From positions 186,001 to 250,000 of the forward strand of contig PABH01000049.1 in assembly GCA_002702705.1 (NCBI GenBank): a DNA stretch of 64,000 nt. Direction: 5' to 3'. Position 1 is the stretch's first letter. The number at the start of each line of letters is the position of its first letter. This DNA is from Anaerolineaceae bacterium. Lineage in GTDB: Bacteria > Chloroflexota > Anaerolineae > Anaerolineales > Anaerolineaceae. This document shows positions 9,784 to 17,535 of this stretch, in pieces. Below the pieces are notes generated by a model. It worked only from the letters and a program-made list of their open reading frames with translations. It did no database searches and was not told the origin of the DNA. A program made the translations under genes and the position numbers.

Positions 9784-10659
9784 ATGGTAAAACCAACTAA
9801 AATAGTTTTAATATTAGGTATTCTGATTTTTATTCTGGTTGCATTTGCGGCGGCAGCGGGATTATGGTGGCAGAACCCTGGGGAAAGTTATACCTTCACT
9901 ACAATCCGTGGGGAAGAAGTAATGATTGAAGGGCAGGGGCTTTATCGTTATGATTCTGTTTCCATCGTGGCACAGGCCAAAGCCCAAGATTTGGTGACAT
10001 TGGTGGTCGGATTACCGATGTTGTTGGCGGGTTTATGGTTTTATCGTAAGGGTAGTTTACGCGGTAGTTTGCTTCTGGCGGGTACTTTTGGGTATTTGCT
10101 TTACACTTACCTCTCTTACTGTATGTTGTCTTCCTTTAATGAACTATTTCTTGTTTATATCCTTTTATTCACCTTTAATCTTTTTGCGCTGATCGGTACA
10201 ATTCTTTCAATCAATATACCTGCCCTTCCGGAGCAATTTACGTCAAAAACCCCGATCAAAGCAATTGCAACATTGTTATTTGTGATGGCAGGATTTTTGT
10301 TTTTAGCATGGGGTGGCAGGATAATTCCGGCTTTAATCAACGGTGAAACGCCCGTAGGATTGGATAATGCCACCACGCTGGTCATTCAAGTTTTGGATTT
10401 GGGACTGATTGTGCCATTCAGTTTGGTTGGTGGTTTGTTGTTGCTTAAGCGAAAACCGCTGGGATATCTGACTGCAAATATTATGCTCTTTAAAGGAATT
10501 AGCATGGCTACCGCCGTCAGCACAATGGCAGTTAATATGCTCTTAAATGATATCCCGGTCAGCCCGGTAGAGGTGATCGTTTTTCCCTTGTTAAATGTGG
10601 CCATTATTATTATGACAATTCTTTTGTTTCGGAATATTAAGGAAACCAAATCCGCATAA
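9784..10659 (+). CDS. Polytopic membrane protein of unknown function
   Basis: A 291-residue protein with about eight hydrophobic segments, beginning with KIVLILGILIFILVAFAAAAG and ending with LNVAIIIMTILLFRNI. The loop between the first two segments (about residues 30-70, GLWWQNPGESYTF to YDSVSIVAQ) is likely extracytoplasmic and carries most of the polar sequence. No transporter or enzyme motif is recognisable. The ATG has a strong AAGGAG ribosome site. It is a single-gene unit: a divergent gene lies upstream, a possible operator at 9669-9689 precedes it, and an inverted-repeat element at 10709-10770 follows. No function can be assigned. Confidence 0.8.
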   Translation: MVKPTKIVLILGILIFILVAFAAAAGLWWQNPGESYTFTTIRGEEVMIEGQGLYRYDSVSIVAQAKAQDLVTLVVGLPMLLAGLWFYRKGSLRGSLLLAGTFGYLLYTYLSYCMLSSFNELFLVYILLFTFNLFALIGTILSINIPALPEQFTSKTPIKAIATLLFVMAGFLFLAWGGRIIPALINGETPVGLDNATTLVIQVLDLGLIVPFSLVGGLLLLKRKPLGYLTANIMLFKGISMATAVSTMAVNMLLNDIPVSPVEVIVFPLLNVAIIIMTILLFRNIKETKSA

Positions 10660-10708
10660 TTTCTCGTCATCTTTGAAGGTGTTGAATAATTCAACCTGGT
10701 TTCATCAT

Positions 10709-10770
10709 ACGCCTCCCGTTGGATTGGCTTTTATTTGTAGGCGCGTAACAATTTCACCAACAGGAGGCGT
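10709..10770 (-). repeat. Solitary hairpin unit of the paired-hairpin repeat family
   Basis: Arms ACGCCTCCCGTTGG (10709-10722) and CCAACAGGAGGCGT (10757-10770) are complementary with one mismatch around a 34-nt loop. Read on the minus strand the first third matches unit A of the elements at 2730 and 22847, sharing GTTGGTGAAATT just inside the stem, so this is one inverted unit of the same family. It lies between two convergent genes, where it may also work as a bidirectional transcription terminator. There is no strong T-run next to the stem. Confidence 0.75.
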
Positions 10771-10846
10771 TATGTTATCCCTTTTTGAAGAGAAAACTTG
10801 ATATAAATTGTTTGTTATTAACTTACAGTTGTAAGTTGGCTTTTTT

Positions 10847-11836
10847 TTATCCTAACGCCTGATAAGCTCTTAGAATATCTTCCATCTCATCTTCTGCTTG
10901 CTGGTCAATCCATTTTCGTTCTGGTTTGGCGTTAAACCAATCTAATGTACGGTGTATGCCCTGATGGAACGGGATAACGGCTTGATATTCCGGTACGTAG
11001 GACTTGATTTTGCTGTTGTCGAAAATGACACTCCACGATTTGTCTCCCAATAAACCACCGGTCATTTCCGGTTTTTGCCGAATGATAAAGTCCGTAGCGA
11101 TATGAACAATATTGGGTTTTACACCCACGGCAGCTGCAATACTGGCATAAATATCATTCCACGTAAGGCGTTCATCGGATGTAATGTGAAAATCCTGTCC
11201 GAGTGCCCTTGGATGCCCTAATAAACCCAAAAACCCGCGCGAAAAATCTTCAGCATGCGTAACAGCCCACAAGGAGGAGCCATCCCCATGAACGATTACC
11301 GGAGCGCCGCGTTCCATTCGGTTAATTAATGTATAACTGTCCCATCCGCCGATGGCAACGGGAATATGGCGATCATAAGTGTGTGATGGTCGTACGATGG
11401 TTACGGGAAACCCTTGTTCCCGGTAAGCATGCATCAATAGGTTTTCACAGTCAATTTTATCGCGGGAATATTTCCAATATGGATTGTGAAGCGGCGTTGA
11501 TTCGCGGATAATCACATCCGTAGGCGGTTTTTGGTAACAAGAAGCTGAACTGATGAAGATGTATTGGCCTACCTTACCAAGAAACCGATCCAGATCAGCC
11601 TGTACATGTTGGGGTGTGAAAGCGATCCAATTTACAACAACATCAAAGGTTTTTGAACCGAGTGCAGTTTCCACTGCTTGAGGATTGTGAATGTCTGCGG
11701 TGATCCACTGTACTCCGGGCAAATCAACTTCCTGCTTTCCGCGGTTTAATAAGGTTAATTGAATGCCACACTCGACGGCCATTTGACTGACAATTGTACT
11801 GATATTTCCGGTACCACCTATAAATAAGACCTTCAT
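10847..11836 (-). CDS. NAD-dependent epimerase/dehydratase (extended SDR)
   Basis: A 329-residue Rossmann-fold oxidoreductase of the extended short-chain dehydrogenase family. The N-terminal MKVLFIGGTGNIS is the GxxGxxG dinucleotide site, the VVNWIAF segment follows, the ISSAS stretch supplies the catalytic serine, and YWKYSRDK is the YxxxK motif. Related proteins act on nucleotide sugars or as RNA-binding homologues in plastids; the substrate here is unknown. The open frame extends five codons upstream, but the chosen ATG is preceded by GGAGGTGCAGTTC, which fits a ribosome site and gives the canonical N-terminus. It stands alone, divergent from the GerMN lipoprotein gene. Confidence 0.88.
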   Translation of the reverse strand: MKVLFIGGTGNISTIVSQMAVECGIQLTLLNRGKQEVDLPGVQWITADIHNPQAVETALGSKTFDVVVNWIAFTPQHVQADLDRFLGKVGQYIFISSASCYQKPPTDVIIRESTPLHNPYWKYSRDKIDCENLLMHAYREQGFPVTIVRPSHTYDRHIPVAIGGWDSYTLINRMERGAPVIVHGDGSSLWAVTHAEDFSRGFLGLLGHPRALGQDFHITSDERLTWNDIYASIAAAVGVKPNIVHIATDFIIRQKPEMTGGLLGDKSWSVIFDNSKIKSYVPEYQAVIPFHQGIHRTLDWFNAKPERKWIDQQAEDEMEDILRAYQALG

Positions 11837-11953
11837 GAACTGCACCTCCATTTTTTAACTATCATACCTGATTTTTTAATTGCATACTTAAACATGTGCT
11901 ATCCAAAAAGCGGTATTCTATGTATCATACAAGAAGAACTAGGAGGTGGCGTA

Positions 11954-12661
11954 ATGAAGATAAAACGAAATAAATCCATTCTGATTTTGCTAGGGATGAT
12001 TTTGATTTTAATAGTTGGCTGCACACGGCAGGCAGCAGCACCAGACACAGAAGTGCCAACCAGTGTACCGACCTTACCGCCCTTTCCCACAAAAACACAG
12101 GGAATGGAAGAGCCAACGGCAACGAAAATGGCAGCTACGGATACAGAGGCGCCTGCAACGGCTACGCCGGAGATTGAATCACCGCCTTTGCCACTTGCCC
12201 CCACAGATACACCCACGGTAGTGGAACCGACTACAACAGGGAATTCTCCCAGCGGTAGACAAACCGTACAAATATTTTTGGTAGCACTGGAAGGAAATTT
12301 GGAAGGAGTGGAACAAATTGGTTGCGGCGATCAACTTGTTGCGGTTGATGTGGTAATTCAGCCGACAGTGGCAGTATTAAGGGCGGCTATTACCGAATTG
12401 TTGGCGGTTGACAGTGAATATTACGGTCAATCCGGTTTATATAATGCCTTATACCAATCGGATTTACAAATTGACAAATTAGGCTTGCAAAATGGCCTGG
12501 CAACTATATATTTAACCGGCGATTTATTGGTGGGCGGTACCTGCGATTCACCAAGAATTCAAGCCCAGCTGGAACAAACAGCACTCCAATTCAGCACCGT
12601 AACCCAGGTGAAGGTTTATATCAACGATATTCTATTGGAAGATTATCTTTCCCAAAAGTAA
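11954..12661 (+). CDS. GerMN-domain lipoprotein
   Basis: A 235-residue exported lipoprotein. The signal peptide ends in the lipobox LIVGC, followed by a Pro/Thr/Ala-rich linker of about 80 residues, a common spacer in Gram-positive-like and Chloroflexi surface proteins. The C-terminal part (about residues 105-230) is a GerMN domain, with TVQIFLVAL at its start, AITELLAV in the middle and GLATIYLTGDLL near the end. GerMN domains occur in spore germination proteins and in many non-sporulating envelope proteins, and are thought to mediate binding. An upstream in-frame ATG at 11894 was rejected because AGGAGGT sits right before the ATG at 11954. It converges on surE with a 10-bp gap. Confidence 0.85.
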   Translation: MKIKRNKSILILLGMILILIVGCTRQAAAPDTEVPTSVPTLPPFPTKTQGMEEPTATKMAATDTEAPATATPEIESPPLPLAPTDTPTVVEPTTTGNSPSGRQTVQIFLVALEGNLEGVEQIGCGDQLVAVDVVIQPTVAVLRAAITELLAVDSEYYGQSGLYNALYQSDLQIDKLGLQNGLATIYLTGDLLVGGTCDSPRIQAQLEQTALQFSTVTQVKVYINDILLEDYLSQK

Positions 12662-12671
12662 GAGATTGTTT

Positions 12672-13505
12672 TTATTTTCGCTTGTAACCATTCTTGCGGA
12701 TGGTATTTTCCAATTCCTTTAAATCAACCGGAGCGGTCAGATCAATCGTTAAGGGTGTAACCGAAACGTGTTGGTCATAAATGACGGTGTGAATATCGGA
12801 ATCTGGGCAAATCTCTTCTTGTTTAACGCCAATCCGATACGATAACCGTTCCGGTTGGTTCCAGTCCGCATCTACATTGGTGAAAGGTTCGTAATAATTA
12901 TGACGAGCCAGACGCGTCATACGCCATGGGGTTTCAGGTGTGGCATTGGCGGGGACTTCCAGTTTTAATACATCCACAATTTCAGGTTGAGTGTGGTTTA
13001 ATAAAACCTGGGCAAACTGCCGGGTAAAAACCGCCGCCGTGCGGAAATCAATCTCCGGGTTAAATGTTTCAAAATCTGCCATATTTAATAACTGAAGCGA
13101 CGAGGCTAACGCTGGGATGCCGTAACTGGCTGCTTCCAAAGCAGCGCCAATCGTACCGGAGATGGTAATACCAACCCCAAAATTTTCGCCATAATTAATA
13201 CCGGATACGACAAGATCCGGTTTTCGATCCAATACCTGAACCAAAGCGCGTACCACACATTGAGCGGGTGTGCCGCCGACAGCGTAAGCTCGGACGGGGC
13301 AGCCCTCAATCTCGTAAGCTATTTTTTCGATCTTACCATCTGAAGTTAAAGGATGGCTGCGCCCGGTGGCAGAGGACTGTTCACGCGGGGCAACAATAAT
13401 CAATTCGCCTAAATCGCACAACACTTCAGCAGCGGCTTGAATGCCGGGTGATCCAATTCCATCATCATTGGTTAGTAAAATTAAAGGTCGTTTATTTTCT
13501 GTCAT
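12672..13505 (-). CDS. surE: 5'/3'-nucleotidase SurE
   Basis: Metal-dependent phosphatase acting on nucleoside monophosphates, often linked to stationary-phase survival. The 277-residue length is normal. ILLTNDDGIGSPGI carries the paired aspartates of the metal site; APREQSSATGRSHPLT contains the conserved serine and asparagine-equivalent region; VVSGINYGENFG is the second metal-binding loop, and GTIGAALEAASYGIPALASS follows. All family landmarks are intact. It is a lone gene here, converging with the GerMN lipoprotein. Confidence 0.96.
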   Translation of the reverse strand: MTENKRPLILLTNDDGIGSPGIQAAAEVLCDLGELIIVAPREQSSATGRSHPLTSDGKIEKIAYEIEGCPVRAYAVGGTPAQCVVRALVQVLDRKPDLVVSGINYGENFGVGITISGTIGAALEAASYGIPALASSLQLLNMADFETFNPEIDFRTAAVFTRQFAQVLLNHTQPEIVDVLKLEVPANATPETPWRMTRLARHNYYEPFTNVDADWNQPERLSYRIGVKQEEICPDSDIHTVIYDQHVSVTPLTIDLTAPVDLKELENTIRKNGYKRK

Positions 13506-13639
13506 GAATCTTCACTCCGAAATTTTTTTGTCCACAGCAAATATAACATAGATCAGTCTGGCAATGGTAGGGAAGGATTTATGATTTCATAACATTGCGA
13601 TATCTTTTCGCGGCACAGTTTACACAGATATTAAATAAT

Positions 13640-13674
13640 CTTTTTCTCTGCATCTCCGTTCTTCTGTGTGAGGT
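13640..13674. repeat. Short dispersed repeat, copy 1
   Basis: A 35-bp stretch with the core CTCTGCAT followed by CGTTCTTCTGTGTGA. It matches 15313-15347 in the same orientation with about six differences. Similar phrases are scattered between genes of many bacteria as low-value intergenic repeats. It lies between the start of surE and the end of the alpha/beta hydrolase gene. Confidence 0.6.
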
Positions 13675-13714
13675 GTTTATGGCAGCACTACTTATCGGCA
13701 AACCTGCCGGAAGG

Positions 13715-13742
13715 TTATCAAAAAAGATTGTTTTTTTGATAA
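13715..13742. terminator. AT-only hairpin, possible terminator
   Basis: TTATCAAAAAA (13715-13725) and TTTTTTTGATAA (13731-13742) form a near-perfect stem around GATTG. It lies downstream of the minus-strand hydrolase gene that ends at 13790 and upstream of surE. A stem with almost no GC pairs is weak, but the flanking A/T runs resemble a bidirectional intrinsic terminator. Function is inferred from position only. Confidence 0.4.
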
Positions 13743-13789
13743 TAAAAACGATCCTGATTGAGTTTAACTATCAAACAAAGATGAACCGT

Positions 13790-14917
13790 TTATTCAAACG
13801 ACGTTTCACAAAGGGTTTGGTCGTTAAGCAGACCACAACCTTCAAATTCACCCTGGTTTTTTAAATAACGATTAAAAAAAGCAAGACATATTTTATTAAC
13901 ATTGATGATGTATTCTTCATTATCCATAGGAGACTCACCACCTTCTAATATCCGGGTTAAAAATGGGCTGGATAGTGAAAGATCGGTTAAGGAAAAATGC
14001 CCACCGCCGATTAAGTGCAGGTTAAACACGGTCGCTTCTGAATCTGAAAACAAATCATAATTCCGGGCATACTGCGCCCACTCGGAAAGATGATCCCAGG
14101 CGCTGTCTGAATAGATATTTAAAACTGGGGCCGGATAAACCTGGTCTGTCCACTCAAACTGATTATTTTTGACCCCCGTGATGTCGTATAGGTAGGGGGA
14201 TTCAAGAGCAATCACCGCATCAATATTATCCCTTTGCCGGGGAATACCTAAAACAGCGGAACCGCCAAGAGAGTGCCCCATCAGACCGATTTTTTCAATG
14301 TCTACCAGGCTGTATACACCATTATTGGCATCTTTTGTTTTGTTTAAAATGGTATCGACCACAAAATTAATATCACCCATGCGGATATTCATCCACTTTT
14401 GATAATATTCAAAACTGCGTTGTTTATCGGTTTTTGCATCTTCTTGCTGGACTTCTTTAAAATAGTCCATATTCAGGTAAGTGATCTGCCCATTTTCGTC
14501 CTTTGTCCAAAAAGAATGATAGGTATGGTCTATGGAACAAACAATATAACCCTGGCTTGCAAGTTCGGCAAACAATGAGGCGTTGCTGGTTTTAATTCCA
14601 AATGCGCCATGTGAAAACACAATCAATGGATAAAGACCATCCGTAGTTTCCGGGTACCAGAATTTGAGATTGAGTTTACGCGGTTCGCCGTTTGAGGTGT
14701 ACGTTTCGATCCGATTGTTATCGGTATAGGTATATTCCACGGTGGATACAGTGTATTTTCCACTTGGTTCCGGCACCTCATGTTTTGGAAATAAGAGGGC
14801 TGGTGTGGTGATGATGATCAATAGAATCAATAAAAAAACAGTCCCAATGATAAGGTTTCGTTTTTTATGGTATGTTTTGCCTTTGCTGCTTAATCCCGTT
14901 ATTGCTGTTTTTTCCAA
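13790..14917 (-). CDS. Membrane-anchored alpha/beta hydrolase (PAF-acetylhydrolase-like)
   Basis: A 375-residue protein with an N-terminal transmembrane segment (about residues 24-43) and an extracytoplasmic alpha/beta-hydrolase domain. The nucleophile elbow is GHSLGG (residue S near 217). LIVFSHGAFG forms the oxyanion region, and the acid and histidine are plausibly in the segments near IYSDSAWD and GGGHFSLTD. The order of motifs resembles platelet-activating-factor acetylhydrolase II and dienelactone-hydrolase-like esterases. The natural ester substrate cannot be predicted. It is a monocistronic gene, followed on its own strand by an AT-rich hairpin. The start ATG is the first in frame; the protein C-terminus is poorly conserved in appearance. 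Confidence 0.82.
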   Translation of the reverse strand: MEKTAITGLSSKGKTYHKKRNLIIGTVFLLILLIIITTPALLFPKHEVPEPSGKYTVSTVEYTYTDNNRIETYTSNGEPRKLNLKFWYPETTDGLYPLIVFSHGAFGIKTSNASLFAELASQGYIVCSIDHTYHSFWTKDENGQITYLNMDYFKEVQQEDAKTDKQRSFEYYQKWMNIRMGDINFVVDTILNKTKDANNGVYSLVDIEKIGLMGHSLGGSAVLGIPRQRDNIDAVIALESPYLYDITGVKNNQFEWTDQVYPAPVLNIYSDSAWDHLSEWAQYARNYDLFSDSEATVFNLHLIGGGHFSLTDLSLSSPFLTRILEGGESPMDNEEYIINVNKICLAFFNRYLKNQGEFEGCGLLNDQTLCETSFE

Positions 14918-15346
14918 TGCCCGTTCCTCGTAAAAAAATGTGATCTATCGTATCAATCCTAAACTAAGAACAGTTTTCACAACAGCTTGCAATGGCTAAT
15001 CTTCACCTGGTCATGCAGATAGGTACAAACTAAAAAACAGGTTGATGTCAATCCAAACCTTCTGGGCAAAGTTAATATAACCTGAATTTTGGATAACGAT
15101 CTAATTGATTGGCCTGTCATTGCGAGCGAAGCGAAGCAATCTTAAGCTCCTTGGGTATCTTAAATACAAGCGCAACAGATACCACAAGGGCACGCTGTAC
15201 CACAGGGGTACGCTGTACCACAGGGGTAAAAGATCGCTTCGCCCCCTAATGGGTTCTCGCGATGACATAAAAGAGCTAAACCAAAACTGGGGTAAATATA
15301 GATTTAAAAAAGCTTTTGCTCTGCATTTCTGTTCTTCCGTGTGAAA
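14918..15346. other. 429-bp intergenic region without a gene
   Basis: Contains the upstream region of the alpha/beta hydrolase gene (first 100-150 bp), then the 153-bp inverted-repeat element at 15115-15267 and the second copy of a 35-bp dispersed repeat that reaches the ptsI stop codon. One plus-strand open frame crosses the repeat but lacks a ribosome site and reads low-complexity repeat sequence, so it is not called as a gene. Confidence 0.75.
15115..15267. repeat. MITE-like inverted repeat with internal 18-bp tandem repeats
   Basis: The left end TGTCATTGCGAGCGAAGCGA and the right end form an imperfect inverted repeat: the reverse complement of the right end reads TGTCATCGCGAG...GCGAAGCGATCT. 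The phrase is a well-known dispersed intergenic repeat in many bacterial genomes. Inside, an 18-bp unit (ACCACAGGGGTACGCTGT) occurs at 15181-15198, 15199-15216 and partly at 15217-15228, the first copy with two differences. No coding capacity is evident, so mobilisation would have to be in trans. Confidence 0.8.
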
Positions 15347-15347
15347 T
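15313..15347. repeat. Short dispersed repeat, copy 2
   Basis: Partner of the repeat at 13640-13674, same orientation, about 29 of 35 positions equal. Its last base overlaps the stop codon of ptsI on the other strand. Confidence 0.55.
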
Positions 15348-17062
15348 CAAAGAAGTTTTTGCAGGTAAGCCTTTACATCTTGGGCAGTTAATAACTCACA
15401 GACCGTATTTGCCACATCCTTACACTGTTGTGAATCCAACTGCCGGATGGTCTCTTTTAAACCCGGAATGGAACTGGCGGCCATGCTGAATTCATCCAAA
15501 CCCAACCCCAACAAGACAGGTGCAGCTAACGGGTCACCAGCCATCTCTCCGCACAAACCGACCCACTTCCCTTTGACGTGTGCCCCTTCAATCGTCATCC
15601 GGATCAGGCGTAATACAGCGGGGTGGAAGGGACTGGCAAGGTGGGCGACCCGTTCATTGGTGCGGTCGACTGCCAGCGCATATTGTGTCAGATCATTGGT
15701 CCCGATGCTGAAAAAATCAACCAGATCAGCCAATTCCCGTGCTTGAATGGCTGCGGCGGGAATTTCGACCATGATGCCAAATTGCACTGTCTCTGGTGTG
15801 TCGATTTTTTCGTTTTGTAATTCTTGTTTGGCCTGGTTCAATAAATTTCGGGCCATTTTAATTTCGTCCGCATTGGAAATCATCGGGATCATAATCCGCA
15901 GGTCGGTTTCGGCGCTGGCAGCACGCAGCAAGGCGCGAAATTGGATACGCAGTAAATCGGGTTGGTTGTCTGCCATGCGGATTGCGCGCCATCCGAGAAA
16001 AGGATTGGCTTCTTCTTCAAAGCCAATATAGGGAACGGCTTTATCTCCCCCGATATCCAGGGTTCGCACCACCACAGGGCGATTGCCCATAATTTCGAAG
16101 ATTTCCCGGTAAACCTGGGTTTGTTCTGCCTCGGTTGGCATCGATTCGCGGTTAAGATATAAAAATTCGGTACGTAACAAACCTACGCCCTCTGCACCCA
16201 GCGTTAACGCATGGCGGGCATCATCCGCGCTGCCAATATTCGCAACCACTTCAATGGTTTTTCCATCGGATGTGTTAGCAGGCTCGGCCGCGTGTTTTAA
16301 GAGGTGTTCCCATTCCGTTTGTTGTGCAGTCTGTCGTTGGTTGGCTGTTTTTTGTTGGTCTGGGCTGGGGTTGAGCAGCAGACTGCCAACTGCGCCATCC
16401 AGGATAGCCATTTGCCCGTTTTGGATTGTTTCCCAATCAAACGGGACACTGACCGCAGCCGGGACCCCAAGGCTGCGGGATAAGATAGCTGTGTGGGAGG
16501 TAGGACCGCCTTTTTGGGTGCAGATCCCAAGAATTTTATTTCGTGGAAACTGAACCGTATCGGAGGGTGAGAGGTCTTCTGCCAGGATGATAACAGGTTT
16601 TTCGGGCAGTTCAAATGAATCGGTAGGGACACCCATCAGAATATGGATCAAACGATGCCCAATATCCAAGACGTCTTGAGCTCGTTCTTGAAAGTAGGTG
16701 CTGTCCAGGGCTAAGAGCATGTTGGCGTATGTGTTTACACTATCTTGAATGGCAATTTCCGCATTATAAGTTTGGGTATTTAAATTGGTCTGGATCGTTT
16801 CCAAAAAATCCGGATCAGATAAGATCATTTGATGAGCTTCAAAAATTTCCGCTTCCGCTGCACCAATTGTTTCCGACGTGCGCTGGTGGAGTTGTTCAAG
16901 CTGCTCATTGGCTTTCGCCAATGCAGATTGGCAGCGCTGCCACTCGATGGAAGGATCACAGTTGTTTTTTCGCACAATCTGAATGGTTGCCGGACGATAC
17001 AACCAGACCGGGCCAATCGCTAACCCGGTAGAGGCGGAAATTCCTTGATAGACCTTACTCAT
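15347..17062 (-). CDS. ptsI: Phosphoenolpyruvate-protein phosphotransferase (PTS enzyme I)
   Basis: Transfers phosphate from PEP to HPr, starting the PTS phosphorelay in the cytoplasm. The 571-residue length is standard. Visible landmarks: the N-terminal HPr-binding helical domain, the phosphohistidine loop GGPTSHTAI (H near 190), the RTEFLYLNR and GGDKAVPY segments, and the C-terminal PEP-binding barrel with MVEIPAAA, FSIGTNDLTQYALAVDR and GLCGEMAGDP. Its ATG overlaps the ptsH stop codon by one base (TAATG), so the two are translationally coupled. The pair sits back to back with the SorC regulator of a sugar PTS operon, suggesting that general PTS proteins and their client system are co-controlled. 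Confidence 0.97.
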   Translation of the reverse strand: MSKVYQGISASTGLAIGPVWLYRPATIQIVRKNNCDPSIEWQRCQSALAKANEQLEQLHQRTSETIGAAEAEIFEAHQMILSDPDFLETIQTNLNTQTYNAEIAIQDSVNTYANMLLALDSTYFQERAQDVLDIGHRLIHILMGVPTDSFELPEKPVIILAEDLSPSDTVQFPRNKILGICTQKGGPTSHTAILSRSLGVPAAVSVPFDWETIQNGQMAILDGAVGSLLLNPSPDQQKTANQRQTAQQTEWEHLLKHAAEPANTSDGKTIEVVANIGSADDARHALTLGAEGVGLLRTEFLYLNRESMPTEAEQTQVYREIFEIMGNRPVVVRTLDIGGDKAVPYIGFEEEANPFLGWRAIRMADNQPDLLRIQFRALLRAASAETDLRIMIPMISNADEIKMARNLLNQAKQELQNEKIDTPETVQFGIMVEIPAAAIQARELADLVDFFSIGTNDLTQYALAVDRTNERVAHLASPFHPAVLRLIRMTIEGAHVKGKWVGLCGEMAGDPLAAPVLLGLGLDEFSMAASSIPGLKETIRQLDSQQCKDVANTVCELLTAQDVKAYLQKLL

Positions 17063-17337
17063 TATTTTTCTCCGAAATTATCCGCAATTAACTGTGCCAG
17101 GGCTTCAGCAGCTTCCTCTGCTTTTTCGCCATTGGTTTCAATTCGAATTTGATGTCCCTGGTTAACGCCGAGGGTTAGCACACTCAAAACACTTTTGGCA
17201 TTGACCATCTTGCTGTCGGTGGTCAGGTTGCAGATTTTAATGTCACAAGGGAAACTGGCAGCTAATTGGACAAACTTTGAAGCGGGCCGGGCATGCAGTC
17301 CAACTTCATGCTGTATCGTAAATTCTTTCACAGGCAT
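17062..17337 (-). CDS. ptsH: Phosphocarrier protein HPr
   Basis: A 91-residue phosphocarrier between enzyme I and the IIA proteins. With the chosen ATG the active-site histidine in GLHARPASKFV is exactly H15, as in the classic family, and K48-S49 (AKSVLSVL) corresponds to the Ser46 regulatory region of Gram-positive HPr. Two earlier in-frame start codons exist, but GGAGG lies 8 bp before this ATG, too close for the preceding one. Presence of the serine allows regulation by an HPr kinase, but none is in this window. The promoter must lie in the 17338-17535 divergent region. Confidence 0.95.
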   Translation of the reverse strand: MPVKEFTIQHEVGLHARPASKFVQLAASFPCDIKICNLTTDSKMVNAKSVLSVLTLGVNQGHQIRIETNGEKAEEAAEALAQLIADNFGEK

Positions 17338-17380
17338 GAGCATAACCTCCAATTGGAAAAATACGGAAATTTAGTAGATA

Positions 17381-17413
17381 TGAACATTATTTCACAAAAT
17401 GAAAAAATGTTCA
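17381..17413. promoter_or_regulatory. 33-bp palindrome between ptsH and the SorC-type gene, putative operator
   Basis: Arms TGAACATT (17381-17388) and AATGTTCA (17406-17413) enclose a second pair TTTCA/TGAAA around CAAAA, giving an almost perfect 33-bp palindrome. TTCA-containing half-sites recur at 17509-17512 and 17527-17530, just before the regulator start. A position between two divergent sugar-related units and next to a SorC-family gene makes it the best candidate binding site for that regulator. The binding itself is inferred. Confidence 0.6.
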
Positions 17414-17435
17414 AGTAGGAAAACCCCAATCTATA

Positions 17436-17447
17436 TGACAAATGTCA
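17436..17447. promoter_or_regulatory. TGACA-AA-TGTCA palindrome in the divergent region
   Basis: A 12-bp sequence with perfect 5-bp arms, 23 bp from the larger palindrome and about 90 bp upstream of the SorC-type gene. It could be a second operator or a catabolite-control site; it does not match the full CRE or CRP consensus. Low confidence. Confidence 0.3.
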
Positions 17448-17535
17448 GGTAAGTAGTATGATTTTTATCATTGTTTAATTGAATTAGAATGATTAAACTG
17501 AAATAAAGTTCAGGAAATGATCAAAAGTTCAAATT

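Noticed and set aside
13595-13864. Plus-strand open frame between surE and the hydrolase
   Set aside because: It spans a dispersed repeat and an AT-rich hairpin and runs into the hydrolase gene on the other strand; the translation is low-complexity.
15181-15228. Tandem 18-bp units as a CRISPR array
   Set aside because: Units are directly adjacent with no spacers and number less than three; no cas genes are present.
15105-15344. Plus-strand open frame of 79 codons
   Set aside because: It runs through the MITE-like repeat, encodes repeats of a tyrosine-histidine-lysine-glycine phrase from the 18-bp units, and has no ribosome site.
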